From assembly GCA_038503075.1 (NCBI GenBank), contig JBCAML010000001.1:3658001-3722000 (forward strand): a stretch of DNA of 64,000 bases, given 5' to 3'. The notes below the pieces were generated by a model that did no database searches, was not told where the DNA came from, and saw only the letters and a program-made list of their open reading frames with translations. This DNA comes from Gyromitra esculenta. Lineage: Eukaryota; Ascomycota; Pezizomycetes; Pezizales; Discinaceae. Below, piece after piece: positions 1-11,161 of the stretch (the first letter of the stretch is position 1; each line of letters opens with the position of its first letter). A program made the translations under genes and the position numbers.

Positions 1-2
1 TG

Positions 3-200
3 TTCGACGACGACGAAGATGATAAAGAGAAAGATGATGAGGCACTAAAGAAAGTAGGAGGGAAGGATAAGGGAGGCGAGGACGAGGAAATGAAGGACAT
101 TGCTTTAAAGTCTGACAAAGACAAGGAAAATGCGAAGATAAACCCCACGAAGCCTGCCCCCCCTAAAGAAGAGAAGCCTAAAGAGGTCCCGACGAAATAG
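3..200 (+). CDS. C-terminal tail of an acidic/lysine-rich protein (5' end outside window)
   Basis: An open frame enters from the left edge and stops at TAG 198-200, giving 65 residues. It begins FDDDEDDKEKDD and ends PKEEKPKEVPTK. It is almost entirely Asp, Glu and Lys with a proline-rich end, as in disordered tails of many nuclear or proteasomal proteins. No domain is visible, so the parent protein cannot be named. An AT-rich, T-rich stretch consistent with a 3' UTR follows. Coding status is fairly sure from composition; identity is unknown. Confidence 0.6.
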   Translation, partial: FDDDEDDKEKDDEALKKVGGKDKGGEDEEMKDIALKSDKDKENAKINPTKPAPPKEEKPKEVPTK

Positions 201-1397
201 CCTAAAATTCTTAGAAGTCGGGATTCTCTTACTCTCTTTACCCCATTAGTTTTTTGTTTCTTCGTTTTTTTGTCTTTTTGCAGAGAATTGATATGGCTTG
301 CACCTTAACTTCATCATGGTCGCGTAATCTAAGGAATGCTTTTGGACTAAAAGCAATTTTCTATCTGGCGAATCTACAGGGATGATACCTTTCTTGAAAA
401 AAGAAATACTGAAATACTGATCATCCAGGTGGTATTCTTTATATTTCTTTATCTTAACGCTTTTATTTGCATTTTTTTTCTTCTATGCTTGTTTTTGTTT
501 AAAACCTTTATTCTCGAGGTAGGTGGTCTAGTCGTGTGGATGGTTGTTGTCTATTACATTACTATGGGGAATGGGAGGTGATGGGTAAAATGAAATTACG
601 AAATCTAGAAGGGTTTGAGTCTTATCTTCAGCCCTTTACGTTATTCTCGCTTGGGTTGTAGTACGTCTATGCACAGTAATTTTCTGCGTTTTCTTTCAAG
701 TTGAGATGCCAGTTTGTCTCCTAGTATAGGTTAGATGGAGTGCTAATTGTACTTTTTCTATTGCTTCTTGTGTCTAGTGTACCTTCTCATAGAGGGTTGT
801 TTCTGCCTATATAGGTTCGGGTGCCTATCTCTGCCAATTTCTATATTAGGTGGAGTTACTTGTTTTTGTCCCCGCAGTTGGATTTTGCTTCTCAAACCCG
901 TCAAGTCTCAGTCAGATAGAGTTATAAGAGCTCCCTCTTTGTGAGCTATATTGAATCTAGATCTAAAAGCTCTGCGCCTTCCTTGTTGTATAGTACAATC
1001 GCCTTATAAGGGTTCAGGCTATAAGGATACTCGCCTTATAAGGATAATATTTCAGGTCTTGACAGAGGTTACTTTGTGTGCTAGGCCTTTTTTATAAGGA
1101 TTTCTGCTCTGTAAGGATATAGAACTGCCCTAATTTCATATCCTTATAGAGCGATTATACTGTATGTAGAGTCAAAAACCATGATAAGAGATCTAGACGC
1201 ATTTGGCATCTTCTATTAACCCCGAACGCCGTATCAAATGTATACTACACGTAGTAACAGAGCCTCCTATCTGTGGTACACATACTTTACTTACCCGTAT
1301 TTGATGAGCCAGCTTTTTTTTAACCCAAACTATTTACCATCGTCAAGTCATCACTTACGAAAAACGTAAATTACTCCGAAAAACATTGCTTATCTTT
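201..1397. other. intergenic, AT-rich, with a TATAAGGAT cluster
   Basis: No gene is supported here. The stretch holds the 3' flanks of the acidic-tail gene and of the converging TatD gene. Between about 1000 and 1152 the nonamer TATAAGGAT and close variants recur about six times (see the hairpin entry). The short open frame at 747-944 has no protein-like features. Confidence 0.5.
1106..1152. repeat. short hairpin built on TATAAGGATAT
   Basis: Arms 1106-1120 (GCTCTGTAAGGATAT) and 1138-1152 (ATATCCTTATAGAGC) are inverted and match at 14 of 15 positions around a 17-base loop. Direct copies of TATAAGGAT lie just upstream, in the region from about 1000 to 1100. It may be a decayed mobile-element end or a regulatory cluster; the sequence does not decide. 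Confidence 0.5.
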
Positions 1398-2805
1398 TCA
1401 CTCCGCTTTGCCCTTCTCTCCAAGCCCGAAAACCTCGACGGTATTCCTCCAGGCCGCTTCGCAAACTTCCTCTGCCGTTAGCCCCTTCAACTTAGCAACT
1501 ACATGGGCAACGTGTGGGATTGAACAGGGCTCAGTTCGACCCTTGATTAGTTGATTCGTGCCTGCCATGAAACGTTCCTTTTTAACAGCTTTTAAGAGTG
1601 GTAAAGCGTCTTTCAGGTATTTAGACGATGCATGAGATGGTCGAATTTCACACCACGGGCCCTTTATATCGCATAAACATTAATCGAGAACCCACTGAGT
1701 GCTATGAGGAAGGGGGAAACGTGGGCCCATACATCAGTCTCCAACATCAGTCGATCTAATGGGATCTCCTTCACAACTGCTAAATTGTATTCCGTCTTCA
1801 TACTACACCCGTTAACACCGACGTATAGCCCGGCCTCCACAATCTTCTTCATCTCCTCAAGTGTCCCAGTAAAACTATGGACCAGTCCTCCTTTTAGCTT
1901 TGGTAAGCGTGGGAATAACATTGCCTCGAAATCATCCGCCGCGGCTCGCGAATGTAAGAATAGCGGTAGGCCGAGCTCCTCGGCGAGATCGAGCTGTAAC
2001 GCGAAGTACCTCTTTTGCACTTCAGCGCTAGCATGGTAAAGACGATCGTAATCAAGACCGATTTCGCCGAAAGCGGCGACATGGTTGACGGACTTTCCGG
2101 TGGTGGCGAGGGCGCGGAGAGCAGAGAGGTAGGCGTCTGGGCCGCCAGGGTAAGAGTCAAAGGATCTGGCGCTGCAAGGGTGGACGCCGACGGTGGAGAA
2201 TATAAAGCCAGCTACAAGAGGACATATTTTAAATATTTGGCCTAGGAGGATAGATGCTGAAGGGCTGGGCTTACGGTGTTTTTCGGCAAGCTTTAAAGCT
2301 TCTTGGCTCTCTTTTAGATCTGAGCCCGTTACCATCAGTTTGTTACATCCGACATCTTTAGCACGCTGGATCACATCTTCTAGATCAGAAGCATGAGCCT
2401 AGATTTACGATTGTTAGCCAGAAACATCTCGCAAGCTTTTGCGCGGTAATTAGGCGGATGGCTGCATTGAATATATACCTTTTTTCCGTGGTATTCTCCT
2501 TGATATTGTCGGTCCGTCAAGTTAATACCGATGTCAATATATCGTGGTATATAGGATGTCGTTTCATTCAATGAGAGATCGGATTGGGAGGTCGCCGCAG
2601 TCCCGACTTTGGAGCTCTCGGCTGTCGATGAGAGGCTGGAGGAATATGAAGCTGGGATAGTGGACATTTTTCGCGGCAATGAAAATATCTTCAGTTTTGT
2701 GCTGTGAAGTGCTGTGACAAACCGATATCTGGGAGAGCTGTGGACGAGAAGAGACCGAGTACAGGGGAAATATGTACAGGCTAGAGCAGTGCGCATTCTC
2801 TGCAA
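1398..2805 (-). CDS. TatD-family metal-dependent deoxyribonuclease, four exons
   Basis: Predicted join 2805-2479, 2398-2275, 2211-1733, 1661-1398 (397 residues). All joins keep frame and rebuild family motifs: YIDIGINLTD near residue 90, STVGVHPCSA, GEIGLDYDR, FLHSRAA, HSFTG and ETDGPWCEIRPSHAS. This is the TIM-barrel amidohydrolase fold of TatD/TATDN1 DNases (3'-5' exonuclease, DNA-repair or apoptotic DNA degradation roles). Family members are near 350-420 residues. The first Met (2805) adds an Arg/Ser/hydrophobic leader that could target mitochondria. Met47 (start 2667, MSTIPAS) is an alternative start giving about 351 residues. Introns are 80, 63 and 71 bp, and the first contains a GCTAAC branch site. 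Family call is firm; the start is less sure. Confidence 0.9.
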
Positions 2806-3992
2806 CCACCAGCTGGCGTATATAGAGGTGAGTTCGCTGGATTATGAGTCAGTATCTACAATCAGTGAATCATCGATATCTCTGGGCCCCTTGATCCACC
2901 TTTGAGGCTTATTTTAGAATTGGAAAACAGTCTGGGAACACCCCCTGGCCAAGGAGATGTTTTGTTTTCCTGGTGGGGCTGTGGCGGTGCGGCTCAACCG
3001 CAGTCCGGGTAACAGAATGCGCAGCCCTCCAGTCCCAATCTAACAACTAAATTCGCAACTCCTCCCTTAGAATTCTCGCTTTACTTATAAATTCGTACTC
3101 TTAGTTATTTCTTCCGGTTTCTTTATGAGCAAACTGTTTCGCTCAAACCATCAGACAGAAACTACCCCATCAAATTAACAAATATACGAGATGTAGTAAG
3201 CGTCGATCTAGCAGCTACCAAAATAATATAAATAGTAGAGATCTATCAAATCTATGGCCTTTCAACCTATATTTCGCGTGTCGGATATGTATCTAGTGAG
3301 ACTACACTGTCGCATCAATTAGTGCGAAGCATGGGGATCCAACGGGGGGATGTGGACATTATTACTACTAATCGAAGTAGTTAGAATCCGTCCACTGAAG
3401 GTAGCTGCAAAGCTAATTCGACAGTATCGGGCTTTCCAGAATAGATATGATTAGCTATAAATCACTCAAATAATGAATTCGAATTAACACAAGCAATCTA
3501 TGCTCCAGTGAATTATTCAACAAGGATTCATAACAAATCAAATAAAGATCCGCGATCCGTTATGGGAGTTGGGTACCAGGGCTGGGTAACGATGGATTAG
3601 CCCGAGATAAATACTTAAGCTAGCTTATCCAAGAGTTCATCGACCCCAAGACCCTCTCATCTGTCCTATTTTCTACCCGTGACGCGTGACGCACGAGCCT
3701 CGACGCCAAGCATTGACATCTGCGCGACACGAGTGTCCTGGGTTGTCAATACATGTACGTAGGTGACTGATTTCTAGCCAAGAAACCCTCGTCTAACAGG
3801 ATGCTTATCAATTGAGATGTCGCACAATAGTCTCAAAACAAAAGAAACCTAATCAGATATTAGAAACTTTGCGCTTTTGAGCCAGCCCTGGTTTGTGACC
3901 AACCAGAAGCTGATCCGCACCAATCAAATTGCTAGAAATCGGAGCTGGATCTATTTGCGTAAAGTCTCTATTTTCCGAGGAGAAGTCTATAG

Positions 3993-4368
3993 CGTGGCAT
4001 GGACGGATGGCGCACGTGGTCTAATGACGAACGGGGGTCAGGTCTTGGCAAGGACTATTGGGATGGTACTGATTTTTTGTACCCTTATTATAGTCCGTAT
4101 TATGGACCTTTTTTACAGCACAAAATCTAGTACCCTTTCTATAGCCCCGTACCCTCTCAACACCGTAGTATTTGGTGAAATTCGTTCCGGCGCTAGTAGG
4201 TAAAACGTGCATAAGACATGTGACTTTCCATAAACATAGAGTATTAACAGATTATATGCATGTCTTACCTACTAGTGCCGGAACGAATTCCACCAAATAC
4301 TACGGCAGTCCTGCCAAGACTTAACCCTGTTCGCCATTAGCCCGTGTTAACCATCCGTCCGTGCCACG
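3993..4368. repeat. foldback element with unequal arms
   Basis: The left arm is 3993-4054 plus 4165-4213; the right arm is 4255-4368, inverted. Shared blocks include GTAGTATTTGGTG, ATTCGTTCCGGC and CTAGTAGGTAA, and the outer block CGTGGCA-GGACGGATGG. The left arm carries about 110 extra bases (4055-4164) that the right arm lacks, so one arm gained an insertion or the other lost a segment. Arm identity looks like roughly 80-90 percent by eye. This resembles a decayed MITE or foldback transposon without coding capacity. Confidence 0.7.
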
Positions 4369-5855
4369 TTGTAAGGTACGTGATAGCAAGCCTACCCATG
4401 TCACTAGATTTATAATACCGGATGACTAAGGTTTGACTATGAATATCGGGTGAGAAAATGGGTCCTAGGCACCAGTGAAAAGCCCACCGGAAGCTCGGCT
4501 CTTCAACAACTATGGGGTATAGAAAATTGGAATAATCAAGATACATTGTCTGTAGTGCACCGAAGTTGCTACCGCTCTTAGAACCCTATTTTTTCTTGTA
4601 TCTCATGCCATAAGCATGATAATTAGGCCCTCAGTTAGAATTTAGTCATCCGGCATTATAAATCTGACAGCACGAATACATGTGGTCCATTAAAAGACTT
4701 TCCGCATATCATAACTTCGACGTAGCGCTATCCTAGTTAGGAATATTTTTCGCCAGTAGCTTCATACGAGTGATTGTATATGATGCAATACTTGTTATTA
4801 TAGCAATGAGAAACTATGAAATCACTTACTATTATTTTTCCCTTTCTACGTTCAAATTACTTGAGGATAAAGAGGTATCATTATCTAGGAGCGATAATAG
4901 CTGGTGATTAGATGGACCAGGGCCTAAGAGCTGAAACGCATCCTATGCCCCAGTACTGCAGATACTTATATCAGTGAATGTCCTTCTTAATAGAGTATAT
5001 TATTTTCTTCGGTATGTGTTCTATGGGCCGGAAAGCTTCCCATATATGACACTCACTACTCGACTATGCGATTGGTAACGTAGATATTAAGTCGCGACTA
5101 CATGTAAGCTCTCGGCATTGTAGCTGTGCGTGATTTTACCTTAGTGGAGGGGCTTCAAAGGTCCACCCAATTGTAATTCGTCTCATGTTATTGAAATTGT
5201 TTCTTTGAATGGATTGGATTGTGGGTGAGGAATGGCGGTGCAAGGGCTATTACGGGATATCACTCGATTTAATCCGAATTGATTTTTTTCCAACGCCTTA
5301 GTATGACGTGCTCAAAATTTCTTAAACCTAGAGATCTAGGAACTAACGCTGCATATTCATTAACTGTGATTATGTCTTGACGTGAAATACAAGGTTCATG
5401 ACGTTTAATGGTCAAGGGTGTTAAGGTTCGGCGCTCGGGACAGGGTAACTTGCTTTTGGCGACCCAACTCGAATACCTAGCTTGGTAGCTTCATGCGCTA
5501 CTCCGAGACTAGCGGAGGAGTCTGGCTACGAAAAGTTTTGCGAGTGCGTTCCAAATGATTCTATTGTAGGATGTAGGGGAGATTTCAGTAGTACATGTAG
5601 TGGTGGGGACGCGTGTACTTGAATATATCACGGGATTTAGGTTATCATGAAGAACAACCATCATAGTAGAAGAAGTGGCTGGGTGACTGTTGGCGTGATA
5701 TTCCCTCAGTTTCAGCTGTGTCTGGACTTCAGCCGGAGGATGGACAAACAAAAGAACTACCACAGCCACACGCCGAAAGAAACTGCCGCAAGGAACGGCA
5801 AAAATTCAGAATTGAGGGGGAAATGTGGCGAGTAGTATGGGTGTAAGTATGCACT

Positions 5856-6086
5856 AGGGTGTAGGAGTAAGTCTGGCGAACGTGGCGGTGCGACAGGAGC
5901 TGTCAATGTTCCTGCCCCAACCACGCAACATTTGTGAGGTTTGGTAAATATGCCCAATCAATTCAGAATGTTGTATAGATATTGTAAACCGGAGTTGTTT
6001 GGTGAAACTGGGGAAGTTCAAACAACTGTGAGTATCTCAAGGAGAGGACTGCACCGCCACGTTCGCCAGACCTACCCCTACACCCT
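5856..6086. mobile_element. MITE-like element with 36-bp terminal inverted repeats
   Basis: The termini 5856-5891 and 6051-6086 are inverted copies matching at 34 of 36 positions (AGGGTGTAGG...CTGGCGAACGTGGCGGTGC). They enclose about 160 bp with no coding capacity. Weaker similarity continues a few bases beyond both ends, so the true boundary may be slightly wider. No clean target-site duplication was recognised. The two mismatches suggest fairly recent insertion or selection on the ends. Confidence 0.75.
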
Positions 6087-6225
6087 GGTACATTTACCTG
6101 TTATGCGGGTAGATGACTACAGCAAGGTACCTGGCGACGTTGATGAGGAGGGCTGCACAGCCCGCTCATCACGTATCAAACCTGTCTCCCCCACTTGCTG
6201 CTTGCTGGATAGAGTCGTAGTATTT

Positions 6226-6346
6226 GTGGTCCAGGATCAGAACCTGAAAACATGGGTGGTGAATTTGTATGGCGAAATATCCGTGCACCACTCCGTAGCA
6301 TACAAAGCCACACCCCCCATATTTTCAGGTTCTTATCCTGGACCAC
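6226..6346. mobile_element. small hairpin/MITE-like element
   Basis: Arms 6226-6269 and 6301-6346 are inverted and share GTGGTCCAGGAT and AGAACCTGAAAA, then TTTGTA at the inner end; about 38 of 44 positions agree. The loop is about 31 bases. The whole unit could fold as one long stem. It lies about 300 bp upstream of the WW-domain gene and its arms are unrelated to the other two foldback elements. Confidence 0.7.
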
Positions 6347-6650
6347 GAGCACAGTTTGAGACACATGCATGGTAAACCCCTCCACCACTCACTTATCCAA
6401 CCAACCCCACCTCTGTTTACTCGCTGAGCCCCCTTCGTCCCCATCCCTTCTTCTCTCCTCTCCTCTCCATCTTCTACATCTCCCCCTCCCTATTTATTGC
6501 TCTGGAAGGAACTGCTGCTGCTCATCCTGCATCATACTCATCCTGCATCAATTTCTCGCTGTACTTTTCGTTTCCTGCAGCTGTTTTTTTTCCCCACGCC
6601 CCCATAGCGTAAATACCCCGCATCTTCTACCTTAGTATCCATTTTTAAAC

Positions 6651-8080
6651 ATGGTTACTCCTCCAAACCCTGCGGCGTCCCCGAACGCGAACGGGCCCAG
6701 TGTGGCTCCTCCTCACCTCCCTATCGGGTGGTAAGTTTTACCTTAGATCATTGCGATGTGATAAAAATCTCATGGCTGAATTAAATGGGTATTTTGTAGG
6801 ATTGCCCAATGGGACCCAACTACTCAGCGATACTACTATGTTCAGACGGCTAACGGAAAAACGACTTGGGAAGTTCCGACGCAGGAAGCTTCAAACACCC
6901 CTGGCCCGGCCACACCAAGTCCCTATCCAGCACCATCAGAACACAGTCAGACTGACCAGCCCACTCACGCTGGTTATGGGGATCACCACACACCAAGCTA
7001 CTCTCCCCAACCCCAGTCAACAGGTTACACACCTCAGTCTCAGTACGCACCCCAACAGGATCCAAATGCCACTACAACTCGCGCCGGCGGGTTTGGTGGT
7101 ATTGCTGGTAATTTGGTTCAGGGTTATATGTCCGGCGGAAAAAAGCCTAGTGGTGGTCACGGATCAAGCGGTGGAGGATTGGGAGGATTGGCTTCAGGGC
7201 TTCTGGGAGGCGGAAAGCACTCAAGCAGCGGTGGGCATAGCAGTGGGGGTGGGGGTGGGCTTTTGGGACAGGCTGCAGGAATTGCAGGAGGTTTGTTAGG
7301 AGGGGGGAAGAAGCCACAAGGTGGACATGGAGCGCAGGGCGGACATGGAGCTTCTGGGGGAGGTTTAGGTGGCTTAGCGGGACTTGCGAGTGGGATTTTG
7401 GGGGGCGGGGCAAGTCATGGACAGGCATGCGAAACCTTCTTTCAGTTTGAGAGAATATGGTTCTTTTTACTATTAGTACTAACTGTAAATGACGGTAATA
7501 GAAACCAGCCGGTCAGCAACAGCAGAATTACGGTTACGGCGGTCACCAGCAGTCTTCGCAATATGGTGCGCATGGTTCAACGTCCCCTAACCCACCATAT
7601 AACCAATCTACACCTTATGGGCATCCCGGGCAAGCTTACTCGTCCCCTGGTCCTCAAGGTCAACAATTTTCTGGGCCTGTTGGCCAGCAGCAGCACCAAT
7701 ACGGTGGACCTACCCCCCAAGGAGGATACTCAGGACCTCCAAACCAGTATGGCGCGCCTCCACAGGGACAATATGGCGGCCCACCGCCTCAAGGACAGTA
7801 TGGCGGCCCACCGCCTCAGGGGCAGTATGGCGGCCCACATCCACAGGGTCAGTACGGTGCCCCTCCACCACAAGGACAGTTTCAAGGCTACGGTTCCCCC
7901 CCTCCCCCCCAAAACTACCATGCTTCCGCGACTAGTGGTCCTGGCGGCTACCATTCTCCTCCTCCCACAACTGGCGGTCCTCCTCCTTATCAAGGAGGGC
8001 CTCCTCCGCCAATGCAATACCAGCCGCCTGGGTCATCGGGATATGGACCAGCAGGTGGCCAAGGTGGCCATGGGCATTAA
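6651..8080 (+). CDS. WW-domain protein with Gly-rich and Pro/Gln/Gly-repeat tail
   Basis: Predicted join 6651-6730, 6800-7409, 7502-8080 (422 residues). A WW domain spans about residues 20-55: LPIGW, then [15 protein letters not shown] and GKTTWEVP supply both signature Trp and the Tyr block. WW modules bind proline-rich ligands. Residues about 130-230 are Gly/Ser/His-rich with repeated LLGGGK units. The C-terminal half is disordered, with four to five near-perfect copies of a nine-residue [13 protein letters not shown] unit. No membrane segment is seen. The second intron best fits a GC-AG intron (GGG|GCAAGT...AATAG), because it restores frame and continues the LGGGK pattern. The biological role is unknown; the repeats suggest a scaffold or condensate-forming protein. 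Confidence 0.8.
7758..7880 (+). repeat. 27-bp in-frame tandem repeat in the WW-domain gene
   Basis: Four to five imperfect copies of a 27-base unit encode [13 protein letters not shown] blocks. Copies differ mainly at third positions and in one Pro-to-His change. Replication slippage could change copy number here between strains. Confidence 0.7.
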
Positions 8081-11000
8081 GTTTTCGAGACTAGATTAAT
8101 ATGATTACTGGGAGTGTCTAGTTCTGGGCTGTGGATTTATTTCTCATCTTCTCATCTTCTCATCATATATTTTCTCTTTATCGTCCCTTTTCTGCCATCA
8201 GGCCAAACATTAGGTAGCGAATATACGAAACGAATTGCTGAATGAACCTCTACTTATGGGCTTTCGAGGTAGCAGGGAAATTTGATTGGCTATAGTCTTG
8301 AATGCCGGAGTACTTTATATTATTAAAGAGTAATATGTAGCAATGCTACCCCAAACAAGGGGATATTTATTAGGGAGTCTATCGAAATTTGAGCACTAAT
8401 CCATTAGGTGAAAAAAAATCATTCTCAATACCTAATGGTGCTTGGTGGGTATAGCCCAATGATTTTTATTTTTATTTTACTTAGGCAACTATGCCCGCCT
8501 AGTAGTGTGGCCCTCGAGGTGGCCGGTGGATTTTCGGGCTTGCTTCGAGTAGCTCGAGGCATCTGAGGAATTAATCACTCTTTCTAGTAAGAATCAACGT
8601 CGCTAAATATGGTGCATATGTATATATATATCGCTGCAAGGTATGAAATGTCCAATATAATCCCACTGAAGGGGTTGAATTTGGGGGCTATATAATGGGA
8701 AGTGGATTTTGAGGAGAGGAATCCCACGTTTTTATCCCTTCGACCGTAGCACAACTTTGGCTGTAGCAACGGGTACCTTTATAGTATGCTTCTACCTCTC
8801 AAGCAACCAAAAGTATCACAAGTAATCAGAAATTTGGGGACATAGGACTTGATTATCTGGAAAAAATAATATTAAATATCTAGATTAATTGGTATAATCT
8901 ATTAGTTGCTTGTAAATAATATGTGGGGTGCCTCTAGGAACCAAACCCAGCCAATCCAACAACAACCACACATTTTAAAAGCTGATAAAACTACTAGAGA
9001 AGCGAGCACCACCCCCAGTGATAGCAAATATCTGGGCTGTTAGATAATTGTAATATCTGGGCTATTGGTGGTGGAGAAAATACATTAAGCAAACAGAACA
9101 GCCAAATTGAGCTCTGTATTCATTGAATCTGCTAGCAAACTGTTGCCAAGACCATCAAAAATTCCCGAAAAACTGCCAAAAACCGCCAAAACCCCAGGGT
9201 TTTGACACAGCAGAAGTCTAATTTAATAAAGCTTAAAAATACAAGGTTGTAATATATTTAATATATATCATCAAAGTATATCATGAAAAATCTCTGGAGT
9301 TCCCATTACAATCTCTGCTAGAAAAATTTGGGAATGAAATTGAGGGTCATTTTCAGGGCCAAAATTGCAGTTATAGCCATGTCAAGTTGTTGGAGCAACA
9401 ACCGAGAAATTTCAATTTTAACAGGTCAGTCATAACTAGTATATACACATCTACCCCCAATCAAGAATTTAAGTTTATTAATTAAAATCTTGTTGAGTTA
9501 TAAGCAGGTAAATTTTTTTTGTGGCCTGTACAGGCCAGATACAGCGTTGCTACGAGCGAAGGGATACTATCCTAGATCCTCGAGCGGTCGTGCCTCGTGG
9601 ACCACACTACCGCCTAGAACCTTCCAGCTATTGAATTTTTATTTATTACAACGAGCATCCCGACAAAAATTAAATTTTAAGTTTAATACCTTTTGGACGT
9701 GTGTTGCTGGTTCGATTTTTAATGCTAGGTATAGAGGGCTCTTCTTGAAGGTGTGGAGGTGGGAAAGGGCTGTGGGAATCATTGAATTGTAGCGTTATGG
9801 ATAGTGAAATTATATAGCAATGTGGAGCTTTTTATGTGGCCAAGACGTCCATATAAAAGCTAAGCGTAGCAATAGACGTAAACTCTGATGGAAAATCTCT
9901 TTGAAATAAATATAATACATCGCCTGGACTTAACTGCTCTACGTCTCAGCTAAAAAAAATTTCACCAGTTTCTTCAGGGCACACTCTTTCTACATCTACA
10001 ACCAAATATTCAAATTAATACCCGATGAAACATGTTCCAAGAGTGAATTTTTTTTTCCATAATCCTCCTAATGTTTTTCTTTTCTTCACCACAATGCTCG
10101 TAACGCTGGCTTCGGGTGATATCGGCGGCGTTGCTGGTCTGGCTGGGGATTTTGTTTCGGCTCCGGGCGCACGTACAGGGGATGATCATTATCGTGGTGA
10201 TTATAGTGACAGCGATAGTGAAAAACGTAGGTCTAAAAAGCATACTGAATGAACCTCATGTACTGGAAATGAACCTTGAAGTAAGCTGACTATATTACTT
10301 AGCTTGGTCAAGAAGCGGTTTTGGAAACACGAACATTGCGAGTCTGGATGTCGTATCTGCGGTGGCTTTAGTTGGTATCGTTCCTTTATTGGCTGCGAGA
10401 TACATGTAATTCCTGGTTGACTTGGCATGGAGTTTGGTACATGTACATGTAGTTATGGGCTGAAGGTTCGAGGGCTATTCTGTGCGTCCATTCTCTGAGA
10501 AGTAACTGTGCTGGGTTTGGTATTTAGAACTATGCGAACTATCGAATACGAAATGAATTTATTGCCTTGTATGTAAAAATTGAATGAGTGTAGAGTTTTG
10601 CGTAGTCCGAATCACTTTTCATGATCTAAGAGCTAAACCCGGCACGATATATTTTTCTGGAGCACGGATTAGAAAAATATTCCATGGCTACATGTAGTGC
10701 CCAGTAATCTAGTGGCTTTTGAAATGATTATTCATCACGTAAGCTGACTAGGTGAAGGAGATTCTCACCAATTCAAGGCAGCATCACATCACGCAAGAAA
10801 TGCATCAAGATTGTATTTGGATTATGAGGTATCACGCTGTGCTAGCGTTGCGCTTTGAATATAGAGTAGATAAAAAGAGTGGTTATTTTTATTTGATAAT
10901 CGATAAATACTTCCAAACAAGTTTTCCAAAATTACATGTGTGTATTGAATATGCAACGAATGGCTGGTGCCTGGTGATAAACTGCAGTCCCCAGGACAAT

Positions 11001-11161
11001 CTGGTCAAGTAAACTCACAAAGAACAAAACATTAACAGAATAATGAGTGGTGAACAATTCTGCGGGAACGATAAAAAAAACCCAGCCTTCATACAAGTCC
11101 CTTCGAAACATAAAAATTCAAGAATGACTAATCACAATAAAACACCTTTACTACCCACAAT
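8081..11161. other. AT-rich gap, no confident gene
   Basis: Three kilobases with many stops in all frames. It contains TACATGTA sites at 10401, 10438, 10444 and 10689. A short open frame at 10094-10252 is noted separately. The open frame at 9490-9792 has an irregular composition and no recognisable motif. Confidence 0.5.
10094..10252 (+). CDS. possible short ORF, 52 residues, unknown
   Basis: The frame from ATG 10094 reads MLVTLASGDIGGVAGLAGD and ends in a charged tail with YSDSDSEKRRSKKHTE. Base composition is more GC-rich than the surrounding AT-rich DNA, and the charged SDSD/KRRSKK end looks protein-like. There is no homologue I recognise and no clear splice partner. It could be a gene remnant or a chance frame. 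Confidence 0.2.
   Translation: MLVTLASGDIGGVAGLAGDFVSAPGARTGDDHYRGDYSDSDSEKRRSKKHTE

Larger units (their letters stand above)
2806..6650. other. long gene-free AT-rich gap with foldback elements
   Basis: Nothing protein-like was found across 3.8 kb. It holds three inverted-repeat elements (near 4.0-4.4, 5.85-6.09 and 6.23-6.35 kb), three TACATGTA sites (3750, 5099, 5592) and one CGAGTGATAT copy (5257-5266, minus). The last 250 bases before 6651 are C/T-rich and probably the leader of the WW-domain gene. Confidence 0.6.

Noticed and set aside
747..944. 65-residue open frame rich in Cys, Phe and Leu
   Set aside because: T-rich DNA gives such frames by chance; no motif and no splice context.
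7147..7428. Open frames antisense to the WW-domain gene
   Set aside because: They are shadows of the repetitive Gly/Pro coding strand.
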